Of a DNA stretch of 64,000 bases, positions 53,870-64,000 are shown piece by piece. Positions within the stretch are counted from its first letter, which is position 1, and each line of letters begins with the position of its first letter. The position numbers and the translations under genes are program-made. Under the pieces are notes generated by a model. It did not search any database, was not told the origin of the DNA, and saw only the letters and a list, made by a program, of their open reading frames with translations. Location of the stretch: NCBI GenBank assembly GCA_948567375.1, contig OX419761.1, positions 33,890,243 to 33,954,242 on the forward strand, written 5' to 3'. Source of the stretch: Lunularia cruciata (lineage: Eukaryota; Streptophyta; Marchantiopsida; Lunulariales; Lunulariaceae).

Positions 53870-56800
53870 GTTATTTAAGTACAAAGTAAGTTAAGTGTTT
53901 ATAATGATTTATGAAATTTATCTATACCAACTTGAGTTTTGAATATTGTGACCTACAGTGTGATCTGTAGATTGAATCAAGAATTTGAAAACCCTGATTT
54001 AACTACTTTTTCTCTAACTAGCTGTTAGAAATTTGCATTGGATTATGACTGGCAGTTATAAAAGAATTCTCGCACGGCAGCAAACTCACCTAACGCCCAG
54101 AGAAAGGAATTGAGTATGAATACTACCATTAATTAAGGAAAACTATCTTCTTTCTGTTCAGTTAATTTATTTCTTTAAGTCCAGAAAATATGAGGTTGAA
54201 ATTCTCTCAATTTTTATTTATTTACATCATAATTTTATCTATAAATAATGGAATCAAACCATAAAAGCTCTGATTGAAATATAATACTTATTTATATCAT
54301 GAAATTTTCATATATTTATACCTAAATTCTTATTTTTTGAGAACAAAAAATTTACTCATTTCCATTAAGTAAAGCACAACATGTTTAACAGGCTTATTGG
54401 ATTAATATGATGAGTTTAATTAATCACAACACCTATAATTTAACAGTCTAGTTGGTCTAAAGATGAAATATAAATCTGATGCTCAGATATTAAATATTTC
54501 ATTGAGATATATGTCTATTATTTGCAGGAATCATATAAGATCATCATCAATCATCAATCATATGAAGAATAATTTTTATTAAATTAAATTATGGGCAGGG
54601 TTATAACAGAGTAGATTTTACATATCATATATCAAAGTAGAATTAATCTCATTGTTCTTCGATTCTAATCTTTGAAGAAAATTGGTTGAGTTTGGCTCTA
54701 TAATATAAATTTTGACTAATAAATTTAATTTTAAATCACATTATTCCAGTCATTTAGTAATATTTTCACCTAAAAGTATATAGTCTAATGTTTTAAAATA
54801 TAAATTTTGTTCTTTTATTCATTGTCATAGATACCACATTTACATTCCTTTGGCAGAGCTATAAATGAAATAAAATAATAATAATTGAATAAACAGATAA
54901 TTAATATAAAATTAATTAATTAATATTTCATGTTTTATTTATCTAGAATTTTCTTCCTTATTATGATTGGTGGAAAGATGAATAATTGGTTCTTATGTAA
55001 AACATGTACTTCTATAGGAAATGTTATAAAAGATCTCCATAATTTTAATGTAAATGCTTTTAATGAAAAAAAAATATTTTCTTTACTCTTAATATAATAC
55101 TTTATCTTTCCTTTCTTTCCAAATTTGCCTGACTCTTTTTATCAAGTTATCGTAAGATAATTCACTTTCTTTGATACATATAAACTATACAAATTTGTAC
55201 CTTCTGGAATTGTAGCATTCGTAGATTAAGGAGCAAACCTAAAATATTATCAAAGAAATTTATAATGGATAAAGAATCTTCAAATATAGATCTTCATAAA
55301 ATATATATTTCTTTCCTCTGTTTATAATGATGAGGTATTCAAATAACACTTTAATGTTGAGGAAGCGATGCTTAAGTATAACAAAATTTAAAATTATATT
55401 AAAAATATTTAAAAAAATATTATTAATTTCCATAAGAATCTTTTTTCCTCAAATTTGAACAAGATATCATCTAAATATTTAAAATTCTGAGATGATTATT
55501 TCTAAAAGCAATACTACTAATAAGTCTATTGTCTAACATTGAGATTACAAATGATAAAACATTCCTTATATGTAAGTTAGTGCTTTTTATATAGATTTGA
55601 TATAAGAGTAGATAAATATGGAAAATTATCTAAATCAAGGTAATCAAACAAAATAATTTCACTCAGTTTTGAATAAAAGTAGCTGCCTTGAATGGATTCA
55701 TATTTAAAAGGGAATAAGAAAACTTATTCAATTCTTATTTCAAGCTGGTTAATTCTCAATCTTTATAAGAATTTGATTGCATATTATTTATACATCTTAA
55801 AAATACAAGAGATAATCCATAAAAAATTTCACCAAGATATTTCAAAGTTTAATGCAAAATTAAATGAGCATTCAAGCAATATCTATAACACAAAGTCACC
55901 TCTTAAGAATAATAAGAAAAGTATAAAATACCAAATACAAATTTGAATGTTGATTAATTGATTAATAATGTTGCAATAAACTAATATTAACAGTTTTATC
56001 TTATTTTTTAAAATTTTTATTCAAGTTGTCTTTGGAATGGATTGTATATTCACGTAATAATATATATATTGAAAGTAAAGTGATTATATACCTTCAATAA
56101 ATCTTGATTGAAAAGGTTTGGAATAGCCTCATATATACTAATAAGAAAGTATAGTTAAATTATCATAATTACTAGAAATATGAGATTATTCCAAGATATT
56201 AATTAGAGTCAAAATTTATCAAGTATTTGTACAGAGTATCAATCATTAGACTATGGCAAAGAAACATATGACAAAGGATAAGTTAGTACAACTGAAGGTA
56301 AAATGAAATCAATGAACCTACTAAAAATATTATTCTATTTTTCTATAGTTGATGACTTCACCTCATGAATACTTGCGTGTATTTCTATATAAATATAACA
56401 ATATATCATTTTTTAAATATAAAATAAATAATTTTAATTTAAACCAAGATTTGGTTGCAATGAGATTTATTCAATATCAAAAAGACTACCTAAAGCTACT
56501 TTAGTCTTAGCTAGCCTTGTTGATTCTCACCTAACCTTCTTCACCCCATAAAATCTGAAGTTAGTAAAACCTATTCACCTAACTTCATAATTTATAGTCA
56601 TTTTATGGCTAACTATTGCTAGTGAGTAAGTAAATATCCAAACCCCATTTTAAAGAGTAATAGTAGAAGTAATAATTTAAGAAATTTAATTTCATTAGGA
56701 TTGATTATAATATCTTTATTATATTAAAATTTGCAAGAGATTCTTAGAAATTTGATGTTATTATCACCATGGCTAAATAGAAAATTATTGGGCTTCAAAG

Positions 56801-57100
56801 TACCTTAAATCACAATTAATTATTATTTTCATAAAATATATATGTAAATAATTTAATTTCTAATATATCTTATTTTAATTTTAATTTTTATAACTAAAAA
56901 CATCTGTATAGAGAATAATTTCTTAGATAGTATCATATAAGCTTATTTTAGATATATTAGCATCATTTATTATTTTCATCAAGATGTAAATATAGATAGT
57001 TAATTTTGTTTCAATTTTTTAATTTGTTAATTTTGTTGATTATTTTACTAAGAGTTACTTTTCATTCCTTTTTGTAGCTACAACAAATCATACGATGGAC
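53870..57100. other. Very AT-rich block, probably eroded transposon
   Basis: The base composition changes sharply near 53,870 and again near 57,100, with A/T runs almost throughout. No organellar gene was recognised. An 84-aa frame at 55,692-55,946 is Lys/Asn/Ile-rich and looks like a by-product of composition. The one readable trace is a copia integrase core near 56,325-56,430. Heavy C-to-T change of a methylated element would give this appearance, which is inference. Confidence 0.5.
56325..56430 (+). pseudogene. Trace of copia integrase core
   Basis: The plus strand reads YFSIVDDFTS and, after a one-frame shift, LRVFLYKYNNISFFK. This resembles the copia integrase block 'YF..FIDDFSRY.WVYFLK.K...F..F', containing one catalytic Asp. 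No other domain could be read in the AT-rich block, so confidence is limited. Confidence 0.4.
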
Positions 57101-58214
57101 AGATTTCTTTGGAAATAAAGCATAGACTAATGCAGTACTCATATTTTTATAAAAAAAAATTGTTTTGTATGAAGTTTTTCTAAAGATATGGCAGAATAAT
57201 TTCTTGTTAAGGAATGAAAACTTCTTAGTTGAAGTTACCTTTGGAGTTGTGTTTCTTCACACAAAGGTATGAGGAAAAAAGTACAAAGCCGAAGACACTT
57301 TGAAGGATGCAAAAGAAGTCCAAAGGGTTGTCGGGGTCAAAGAACACATGTATGAACGCCATTTGCTTCTGAAGACCTTTATACTTGAACACCTTGGACC
57401 CCACCATTGTCGCTTCCAAATGACATACATCCATTCGAATGCGCTACTACATGGTTAAAGAATTACCGCCAAAGATTATTCACATTCAAGGAAGACAATT
57501 CACCTTTAGCAAGTGTTTTGCATGTGTGAGAAGGACCACTTAGAGAATTTTTTTCATGTGTGGAGAGTGATCTCCACCTATCACTTAGTCATTGAATGCA
57601 AATTATTGAAAGATTTGGACTATAAATTTGAGTGCGCTTTGATCCAATTTCACTTTTTGCATTCAATTATAATTGTGAGCCTAAGAAACATTAAGAAATT
57701 CCAATCCTTTGTAGTTATTTATTGCCTTTATAGTTGTCTTAGCCTTCTTCTTTGTATTCCAACCTTCACCTTTTTTTTTGTTCCTTTACTATCTTAGATA
57801 GGAAAAATGGTGTTTACAACCAAGCAAAGGAGGAGAGTCCTTGAAGTTATCCTTCATGCACTAACAGTCAACAAGTGAGCATTGTATTGTAAAATTGAGT
57901 TCATCTAGAGTAACTGCCTTGCTTTCTTGCTCTTGAAGCTATGATTCAAGAGACAAGGCGTCAAGGAGAGAGAGAAAGACTAGTCAAGAACACTTTGGGG
58001 CAATATTTTTTGCATGGACGGAAGAAAATTGGAGAAAGTTATGGACCCAAAGAACTTGCAGCCTAGAGTAATGCAAATTGACATACAATGCACTAGACAA
58101 GATGCTACATTTGAGAAGATACTAATTTTCTCCTTCAAATACCCAAGAACAAATAACAGATGGAGGGGGAGAAGTTATAAGGACCCAACCCAAAGAATAG
58201 TGGTGGAGATGGTT
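57101..58214. other. Unassigned DNA left of the plus-strand chromovirus
   Basis: Short frames (57,225-57,434 minus, 57,513-57,797 plus, 58,014-58,232 plus) have no recognised motif. The last one runs into the LTR. Confidence 0.4.
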
Positions 58215-58679
58215 TGTAATATAATTGGCTAGACAAATTAGCTACAAGTGAAAATTGGCTCATTAGAGATGTTATACTTGATGATCTAAATAGATAAGAT
58301 AGAGGAGGCACCAAAAGAATACTTTTAATAGGGCAGAGGCCAAAAATACACCAAAAACTTTAGAGCCAATTTTGGAGGCCTAAACAACCAAACTAGGCCT
58401 CAAAAATTAAATCTTGTTCATCAAGATCTTTCCAATAGTATCTCTTCCATGCTGTTTTGAGCTTCCTATAGATTCTCAAAATATTCCCTTTGGTCAAACT
58501 TGTTTGACCAACCAAAAGAATGAAGAGTGACATGTGACCAACCCATGTATCTAATCTACGGATGTAGCACCCTTAGAGGAGATCCTCTTCACTATATAAT
58601 AAAGACAGAGTGCTCCTTTGGGGCACCATAGTTTTTTTGGAGTTCCAATCTTGTGTGTTACTATCTTAGAGTTGTTACA
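58215..58679 (+). repeat. 5' LTR of the plus-strand chromovirus
   Basis: It starts TGTAATATAATTGGCTAGAC and ends GTTGTTACA, 465 bp, with the PBS one base further on. The 3' copy starts at 63,901 and shares GATAGAGGAGG-CACCAAAAGA. CACTATATAATAAAGAC near 58,589-58,605 holds a TATA box. It lacks the HSE-like palindromes of the other chromovirus family in this window. Confidence 0.9.
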
Positions 58680-58680
58680 A

Positions 58681-58695
58681 TGGTATCAAAGCAGG
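58681..58695 (+). other. Primer binding site
   Basis: TGGTATCAAAGCAGG directly follows the 5' LTR end plus one base. It matches the initiator-Met tRNA PBS (TGGTATCAGAGC) with one change. Confidence 0.92.
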
Positions 58696-59559
58696 TATTT
58701 TAATCCAAGTGAGTGGACCACCTCTCTTGGAGGAAGACAATCTATTGAGATTGAGTAATTTTGAGGGTAGAAAGAGTAGTGCAGATTGATAAAATGGGTG
58801 TCTTGGAGAGAGAATGGGATGGATCCTCTTGGAGTACAATTTCCAACACCTAATTGTCCCTTCCTCAATCCTTCCCACATCAAGATTATGTACATCCAAA
58901 GTGAGAAAACGAGAGTACACCTTGTTTACCATTTTAGAGCAAATTTCATGCTAAAGTAATGAATCCTTCAAACCTTGTGATTCTACCTATTATGATATAC
59001 AATAGACAATGGGATTTGAAAATTTATATTCTATTATGATGCAATGGATTTGAAAATACTAAATCTTTTTCCTTTCAATAGTCAAGTAGAAATCCCTTAT
59101 GTAGTTAGGCCAAAACTTATATTTAGAGATTTTAAAGTTCACAATTTTGGTGAGGAGTATTATCAACAAATGATAGCCTTTAAGGTCCCAATGGTAGTCT
59201 TGATAGTCTATGTCTCTTCCTAAGTGAACATATTAACCTTGTATTGAAGTAAGAAGTATCTCTTGTGAGTATATAGTGTGTGCAAATCATGGAGCTATAA
59301 TTGCAAGATCTGATACAAGATGTAGGGGATGTCCACCTACAGAATTTAATGATCCTAATGGAGCATGAGTCATATACTCTGCAGAACGGCGTGTTGAAAT
59401 GAGTTCTGAGATATCAAGATGATAGTGGAGTCACTACAAAGTCAAGTATGTACATTTAGGGATGATAATATAATGTAAAGGGGTGATCGTCCCAAAACCC
59501 AATGACAAATGCCAAAGCACCTGTAGAGTCATCAACAACAATGACACAAACCCTGGTCA

Positions 59560-60440
59560 ACAATGAAGCCACATCATTACTACAAATGAAGAAGGCATAC
59601 AGCATTGAGCCTTATAAAAGACAACGCTCCATGGGAATAGTGGAGAATTGGATCTTGAGAATCAATCAATACTTTCAATGATTCACAACAAAGATCATAA
59701 ACTGTTCTATAGGCATGTTTTCAAGTGTGTACTTGATTGATAAATCTCTCACTTGGTATGATACTTGAGAATGATCAATATTTGCTAAAGGAAGGGAGAT
59801 CACTTGGACGGCAATGCAAGAAAGGTTGTTGAACAATTTCTAATTAGTGGATTTTATGCATATGGCTCAAGCATGACTATGGGAGTTTAAGCAAAAGAAT
59901 AGCATCCAAGAATACATGAAATTATTTCTTGATCTACAGGTTGCTATAATTGATATGAGCACAATAGAAGCTCTTGATAACTTCAAATGGAGGTTAAAAG
60001 TGAAAATTTGACAAGAGATGATAATACAAAATCCTTGCACAAATTTTGAAACCATTATGCATGCTCAAAGAATAGCAAGAGCACTTGGATGCAGTGAAGT
60101 GGGAGCCCCAACACAACACCATTGGCATAAAACACTACACTTTGGTGGACGAGTTCCTCTAGAACTGAGCCACATTCATTTTTGAGATTCAGTAGCTCGA
60201 CCATTCTAAGGAGAATAGAGATGTATCAAAGAAAGGTGAGATGGAATCCCCAAGGAAGAAGAGGCTTGAGTAGAAAAAAATGTTGTTATAATTGTGGTTG
60301 ATTTGGACATATACCCATCAATTTTTGTGCACACTTCCTTAGGGACACTCAACTTCCATACAAGCAACCTTTGAACAATCTAGAGGGACAAAGCAAAGAT
60401 GAAGATGTTGAAATCACATGAGATAATGAATATCATCAAT
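59560..60440 (+). pseudogene. Plus-strand chromovirus gag, broken
   Basis: Readable pieces are KRQRSMGIVENWILRINQYF near 59,620-59,680, LTWYDT near 59,750, TWTAMQERLLNNF near 59,805-59,840, KQKNSIQEYMKLFLDLQVAI near 59,893-59,950, and a zinc knuckle KKCCYNCGxFGHIPINFCAH near 60,275-60,335, in which the last positions are altered. This is the usual gypsy capsid order. Stops break it in many places. Confidence 0.85.
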
Positions 60441-60442
60441 AT

Positions 60443-60658
60443 ATGTACCTTGCGGCTTTATTGGCTCAAAAAAAACCAAAAGCAAGGGGTAGAAAGAGGA
60501 CAAGTGCACAAAGATTGAGGAAGACAAATGCACAATTAATTGTTGCAAATAGAGTCCTAGAAGGCAATCAGATTAGAGTATTGATAGACCCTAGAGCAAT
60601 ATATAATTTCTTGTCTCACTTTGTTGCAGGTTGGAGTTGGAGTTGGAGGTTGGATTAG
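60443..60658 (+). pseudogene. Plus-strand chromovirus protease, mutated active site
   Basis: The frame contains LEGNQIRVLIDPRAIYNFLS, where an aspartic protease should read D-S/T-G; here it is D-P-R. It lies between gag and RT as expected. A further piece near 60,825-60,850 reads YAMDGSLQ-like remnants of the C-terminal 'GMPWL' block. Confidence 0.8.
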
Positions 60659-60936
60659 AAGGTTGGAGTTGGAGCTAGAAAAGGATGAGAATGAAGAAGT
60701 AAGTTATCTAATTGTCAAACAAAGAGGATTAAATCATTACCTAAAAAGGTAACACTCTCTATAGGATGGTATAAGGAAGAAATTATAGGCAAGTGATATT
60801 GTTAACTCATTATGAGGTGATCTTTGGTATGCCATGGATGGATCACTACAACCCCATGATAGATTGGTGAAGGAAAATAGTGAGAACTAGCCAATGGAAG
60901 ATATTCTGAGATAGGATATGATACCAAAGGTAAGAA

Positions 60937-61753
60937 TTGCATCTTTATGTCATAGGAACAATAGATATCAATAAGATAAATAGTTATTTCATGGGCCTAA
61001 TAAGAGAAGTCCAAAGTGCACAACTCAATGGACAAATTCTTGACAATCTAAAAGATGTGGTAGATGAATTTAAGGATGTATTTTCTAATGATTTACCCAT
61101 AGGATTACCACCAAGAAGGAGAGTACATCATAAAATTGAGATATATCTTGGGAGTACATCTCCTTGCAAGGCCCAATACCAACTATCACCTCATGAGTTG
61201 GAGGAGTGTAAAACTCAAATTGAAGATATGTTGCAAAAAGACTTCATCTAACCTACCATCCAACCTAATCAATATATGGAACTCTTGTTTTTTTCATGAA
61301 GGAGAAGGATGGTACACTATAGATGTGCATTGATTATTAGAGCCTAAACCAAAAAATGGTAAAAAAAAAGATCCATTACCTCAAATGGATGACCTATTTG
61401 ATCAGCTTAATTGGGCAAAACATTTCTCCAAACTTGATTTGTGGAGCGGGTATAGTCAAATCCATATTGCAAAGGAATATGTGCATAAAATTACCTTTCA
61501 AAAAAGGTATGGTTACTTTCAATACCTAGTGATGTCATTCAGCCTCACCAACATACTTACCACTTTCATGAGTTTGATAAATGATATATTTTTTCCATAC
61601 TTGGATAAGTCTGTTATCATTTTTCTACATGATATCTTAGTCTATAGTAGTACAATGAAAGAGCATAAGAAACACCTACAAGAATTTCCCAAGATTTTGC
61701 AAAAAAATCAATTGTTCACCAAAATCTCAAAGTGCAAGTTTGGCACGTCTTAA
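60937..61753 (+). pseudogene. Plus-strand chromovirus reverse transcriptase, broken
   Basis: At 60,937-61,251 is VVDEFKDVFSNDLPIGLPPR then RRVHHKIEIYLGSTSPCKAQ, YQLSPHELEECKTQIEDMLQ, the N-terminal fingers. At 61,385-61,753 is DLFDQLNWAKHFSKLDLWSG, YSQIHIAKEYVHKITFQKRY, VMSFSLTNILTTFMSLINDI and VIIFLHDILVYS, with H in place of the first catalytic Asp of FLDDILVYS. A stop-bearing gap separates the two pieces. Confidence 0.9.
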
Positions 61754-61999
61754 GTAGATTACTTGTGTCATAGAGTAAATGCAAAAGGTATCCAAGTTTA
61801 ATAGATAAAATAGAAGTCATTCAAATGTGGGGTGCTCCAAAGGATCAAACTCAACCCAAGAGTTTCTTGAGATTAATTAGATTCTATTGTCAATTTTTCA
61901 AATAATTCTCCAAGGTTACACAACCCCTAATATTATTACTTGGCAAGGGAAAGAAATGAATATGGAGAACCACACAAGAACTTGCCTTTTAAGCATTGA

Positions 62000-62420
62000 A
62001 AGATGCATTACTACATGCACCACTCTTGAAATGGTATAATTCTACACGTCCAAGTAAGTTGGCTACATATGCATCATGCATTGTGATAAGAGTACTTTTA
62101 TAACAAGAATGGGATAACGGATTGCACCCAATTGCATATTTCTCTCAAAAATTATTGTTGATGGAGCAAAATTATCATACCACCAAATGAGAAGAGCTAG
62201 CAATTGTCCTTGCTACCAAGCATTGGAAAGCACTATCTTTGCAAGAAGACATTTGTAGTTGAGATTGACCATAACCACTAGTCTACTTAGAGACAAAAAG
62301 ATACCTCTCCTATCAAAAAATTTATTGGGTAGGGTGGACACAATTGTTTAACATAACTATCACATATCTGGAGGGTAAGAACCAACTTGTTAATGCATTG
62401 ACTTGGGTGCCTATGATGAA
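62000..62420 (+). pseudogene. Plus-strand chromovirus RNase H, broken
   Basis: Near 62,130-62,225 it reads HPIAYFSQKLLLMEQNYHTT then EELAIVLATKHWKA, the central RNase H segment. An earlier LATYASCIVIRVLL piece near 62,060-62,100 corresponds to the 'TDAS..AIG.VL' start with the catalytic Asp changed. Near 62,355-62,410 is ITYLEGKNQLVNALTWVP-like coding, the 'GK.N.VADALSR' end. Confidence 0.85.
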
Positions 62421-62449
62421 AAATCAGGTGTAGAAATCAAGATGAACCT

Positions 62450-63440
62450 AGATTTTTGGACAAGGATTCTTGATGCTATAAAGACTCACCCATAGATTGT
62501 AGGTACTCCATCATCCAAACGCATCACCAATACCCAAGGACTCACCTTCTTGGAAGGAAAATTATGGATCCTCACTATTCTAGACCTTTGAACCACCATT
62601 CTCAATAAATGTCATGATTTCACCCTTGCAAGTCATGCTCAAGTAGACAAAACCTTAGATATAATCCAACGCCATTACTATTAGCTCAAGGTGGGTTGAG
62701 ATGTGATGGAGTGTGCTTGACATTGCCTCCTTTGCTAGAAAATAAAGCCCTTAATCAAGCTCCTATAGGTCTCCTTCAATCCCTTCTTACCCCTACACAA
62801 TGTTGAGAGCAATTCAACATGGATCTAGTTTGTAAATTGCCCAAGACCGCCTCAGGTTTGACTCCATTGCAATCTTTGTAGACCAGCTGAGCAAAATGAT
62901 TCATTTGTGTCTTACAACCAAGGATGTGCTGCAGTTGGTTCAATTGTACTTAGCTATAGTCTTTTCTCAAAATAGATGATCTCAAGTGCTCATCATAGAT
63001 TGCGGCACTCAATTCACTAGTTTGATTTGGGAAACACTCTTTGGAGTCTTCAAAACTAAACTTACAATGTCCATGATATACTATCTACAATATACTATCC
63101 ACAAAATAATGTAAAAATAGAGCGGGCCCATTGCACTATCAAGGACATGCTACGGAGTTTCACTTTGGAGGAGTAAGAAAAAGGTGAGACACTATTTCCC
63201 TTGGGAGAATTTGCCTACAACAATTTGATGAATGCATCTGCAAAGCTCACACTATTCTTCCTCAAGTATAAAGACCATCCTTTCCTACCTTTGAGCCTGG
63301 TAAAGGTTAGCCCAATGGATACAAAATTTTGTTGTCAATGCTTTTGAGTCTCAAATCCAACATGGCGTGAAGAATGCCAAGAACAAGTTGCGGATTGCCT
63401 AAAATCACCAAAAATAATATGTAGGTGCATATCAACAACA
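62450..63440 (+). pseudogene. Plus-strand chromovirus integrase, broken
   Basis: Pieces in order: EGKLWILTILDL near 62,550-62,590, HDFTLASHAQVDKTLDIIQR near 62,615-62,675 (the H-H half of the zinc finger), a C..C segment near 62,710-62,740, RLRHSIH and NTLWSLQN near 63,000-63,050, and MLRSFTLEE near 63,150-63,175. They follow the standard gypsy integrase plan with stops between them. Confidence 0.85.
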
Positions 63441-63496
63441 TGTGGAATTTGAAGTTGGGGATCAAGTATACTTGTCTACAACTAACCTTATATTAG

Positions 63497-63790
63497 TTGG
63501 CCTTCATAAGTTCAAACCACTTCATAAGTCCTTTTCCCATCATTCAACAAGTTGGAGCACCTCAAGCTACCTTCACACATGAATATCCATCCAATGTTCT
63601 ACGTTTCTTTGCTATAATGTCATGCATCCCAACATCTAAACTTTCCTTCCATACAAGAGCTCAACCTTGTCCAAAACTCATTGATGGAATAAAGGAATAC
63701 AAAGTAGAGTGCATTCTCCAAAAATGCATCCGTAGTACCCGCCATTTGCATGTGGAATATCTTGTCCACTGGAAATGATGCCCACTATAT
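63497..63790 (+). pseudogene. Plus-strand chromovirus chromodomain
   Basis: The frame contains PKLIDGIKEYKVECILQKCI, RSTRHLHVEYLVHWK and, after a stop, CPLYEAT followed by EP. This is the chromodomain plan 'Y.VE.IL..R......YLV.WKGYP..EATWEP' with the Trp lost to a stop. It marks the element as a chromovirus. Confidence 0.88.
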
Positions 63791-63886
63791 GAGGCAACTT
63801 GAGAGCCTACTTGCTAACTTGACCAATGCTCCTATAGTAGTGTAATCTTTTGAGCACCAACTTTGCAATGAAGACGTTGTGTCTTA

Positions 63887-63900
63887 AATGAGGAGAATTT
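63887..63900 (+). other. Polypurine tract
   Basis: AATGAGGAGAATTT directly before the TGCAATG start of the 3' LTR. Confidence 0.7.
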
Positions 63901-64000
63901 TGCAATGCCATTAGCTAGACATTAGCTACAAGTGAAAGTTGACTTGGTAATAGCTCTAAGTAGATCAGATAGAGGAGGTACCAAAAGAGGACTTCTACTA
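63901..64000 (+). repeat. Start of the 3' LTR, truncated by window end
   Basis: TGCAATGCCATTAGCTAGAC then TTAGCTACAAGTGAAAGTTG aligns with 58,215 onward. Only the first 100 bp are in the window. Confidence 0.88.

Larger units (their letters stand above)
58215..64000 (+). mobile_element. Chromovirus-type Ty3/gypsy element, 3' LTR cut by window end
   Basis: Order on the plus strand: 5' LTR, PBS, gag with zinc knuckle, protease, RT, RNase H, integrase, chromodomain, PPT, start of the 3' LTR. Stops are frequent in every domain and the RT catalytic box is mutated, so the element is inactive. It belongs to a different family from the 22,672-28,571 chromovirus because the LTRs share no similarity. 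Confidence 0.92.

Overview
The window looks like nuclear DNA of a land plant. The one confidently read host gene is a five-exon plant-type serine acetyltransferase with GT-AG introns. Most of the rest is decayed LTR retrotransposons (Ty3/gypsy chromoviruses, another gypsy lineage, Ty1/copia), with Helitron and non-LTR reverse-transcriptase remnants. A bryophyte or other seed-free plant is a guess from overall character and was not tested. No tRNA, rRNA, CRISPR or bacterial operon structure was seen.

Layout. 1-5.2 kb: Helitron helicase remnant, a fragment of a non-LTR element, short repeats. 5.48-9.47 kb (minus): serine acetyltransferase whose C-terminus carries a paired EF-hand module. 12.06-16.43 kb (minus): degraded copia element split by a solo LTR with 5-bp target duplications. 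17.2-30.85 kb (minus): an old gypsy element between ~750-bp direct repeats. A younger chromovirus (22,672-28,571, ATCCC duplications on both sides) sits inside it, and that chromovirus has a solo LTR of its own family inside its integrase gene. 31.0-32.6 kb: non-LTR RT remnant between two almost identical 199-bp direct repeats. 32.6-37.3 kb: unassigned DNA with tandem and dispersed repeats.

37.36-44.72 kb: a large inverted repeat (arms ~1.4 kb) around ~4.5 kb holding a 264-aa open frame with a possible C2-like region and two tandem arrays. 44.7-53.9 kb: mostly unassigned, with one 144-aa frame, a ~470-bp fold-back structure, a 34-bp perfect palindrome and a decayed copy of the 264-aa gene. 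53.87-57.1 kb: a very AT-rich block with a trace of copia integrase. 58.2 kb to the window end: a chromovirus on the plus strand with 5' LTR, PBS, gag, protease, RT, RNase H, integrase, chromodomain, PPT and the start of the 3' LTR.

Most notable: the acetyltransferase/EF-hand fusion, which suggests calcium control of the step that commits serine to cysteine; an LTR family whose promoter region is packed with heat-shock-element-like GAA/TTC palindromes next to a TATA box; and the inverted-repeat unit around an uncharacterised gene. Retroelement frames are broken by many stops and shifts, so those entries give domain positions, not intact proteins.
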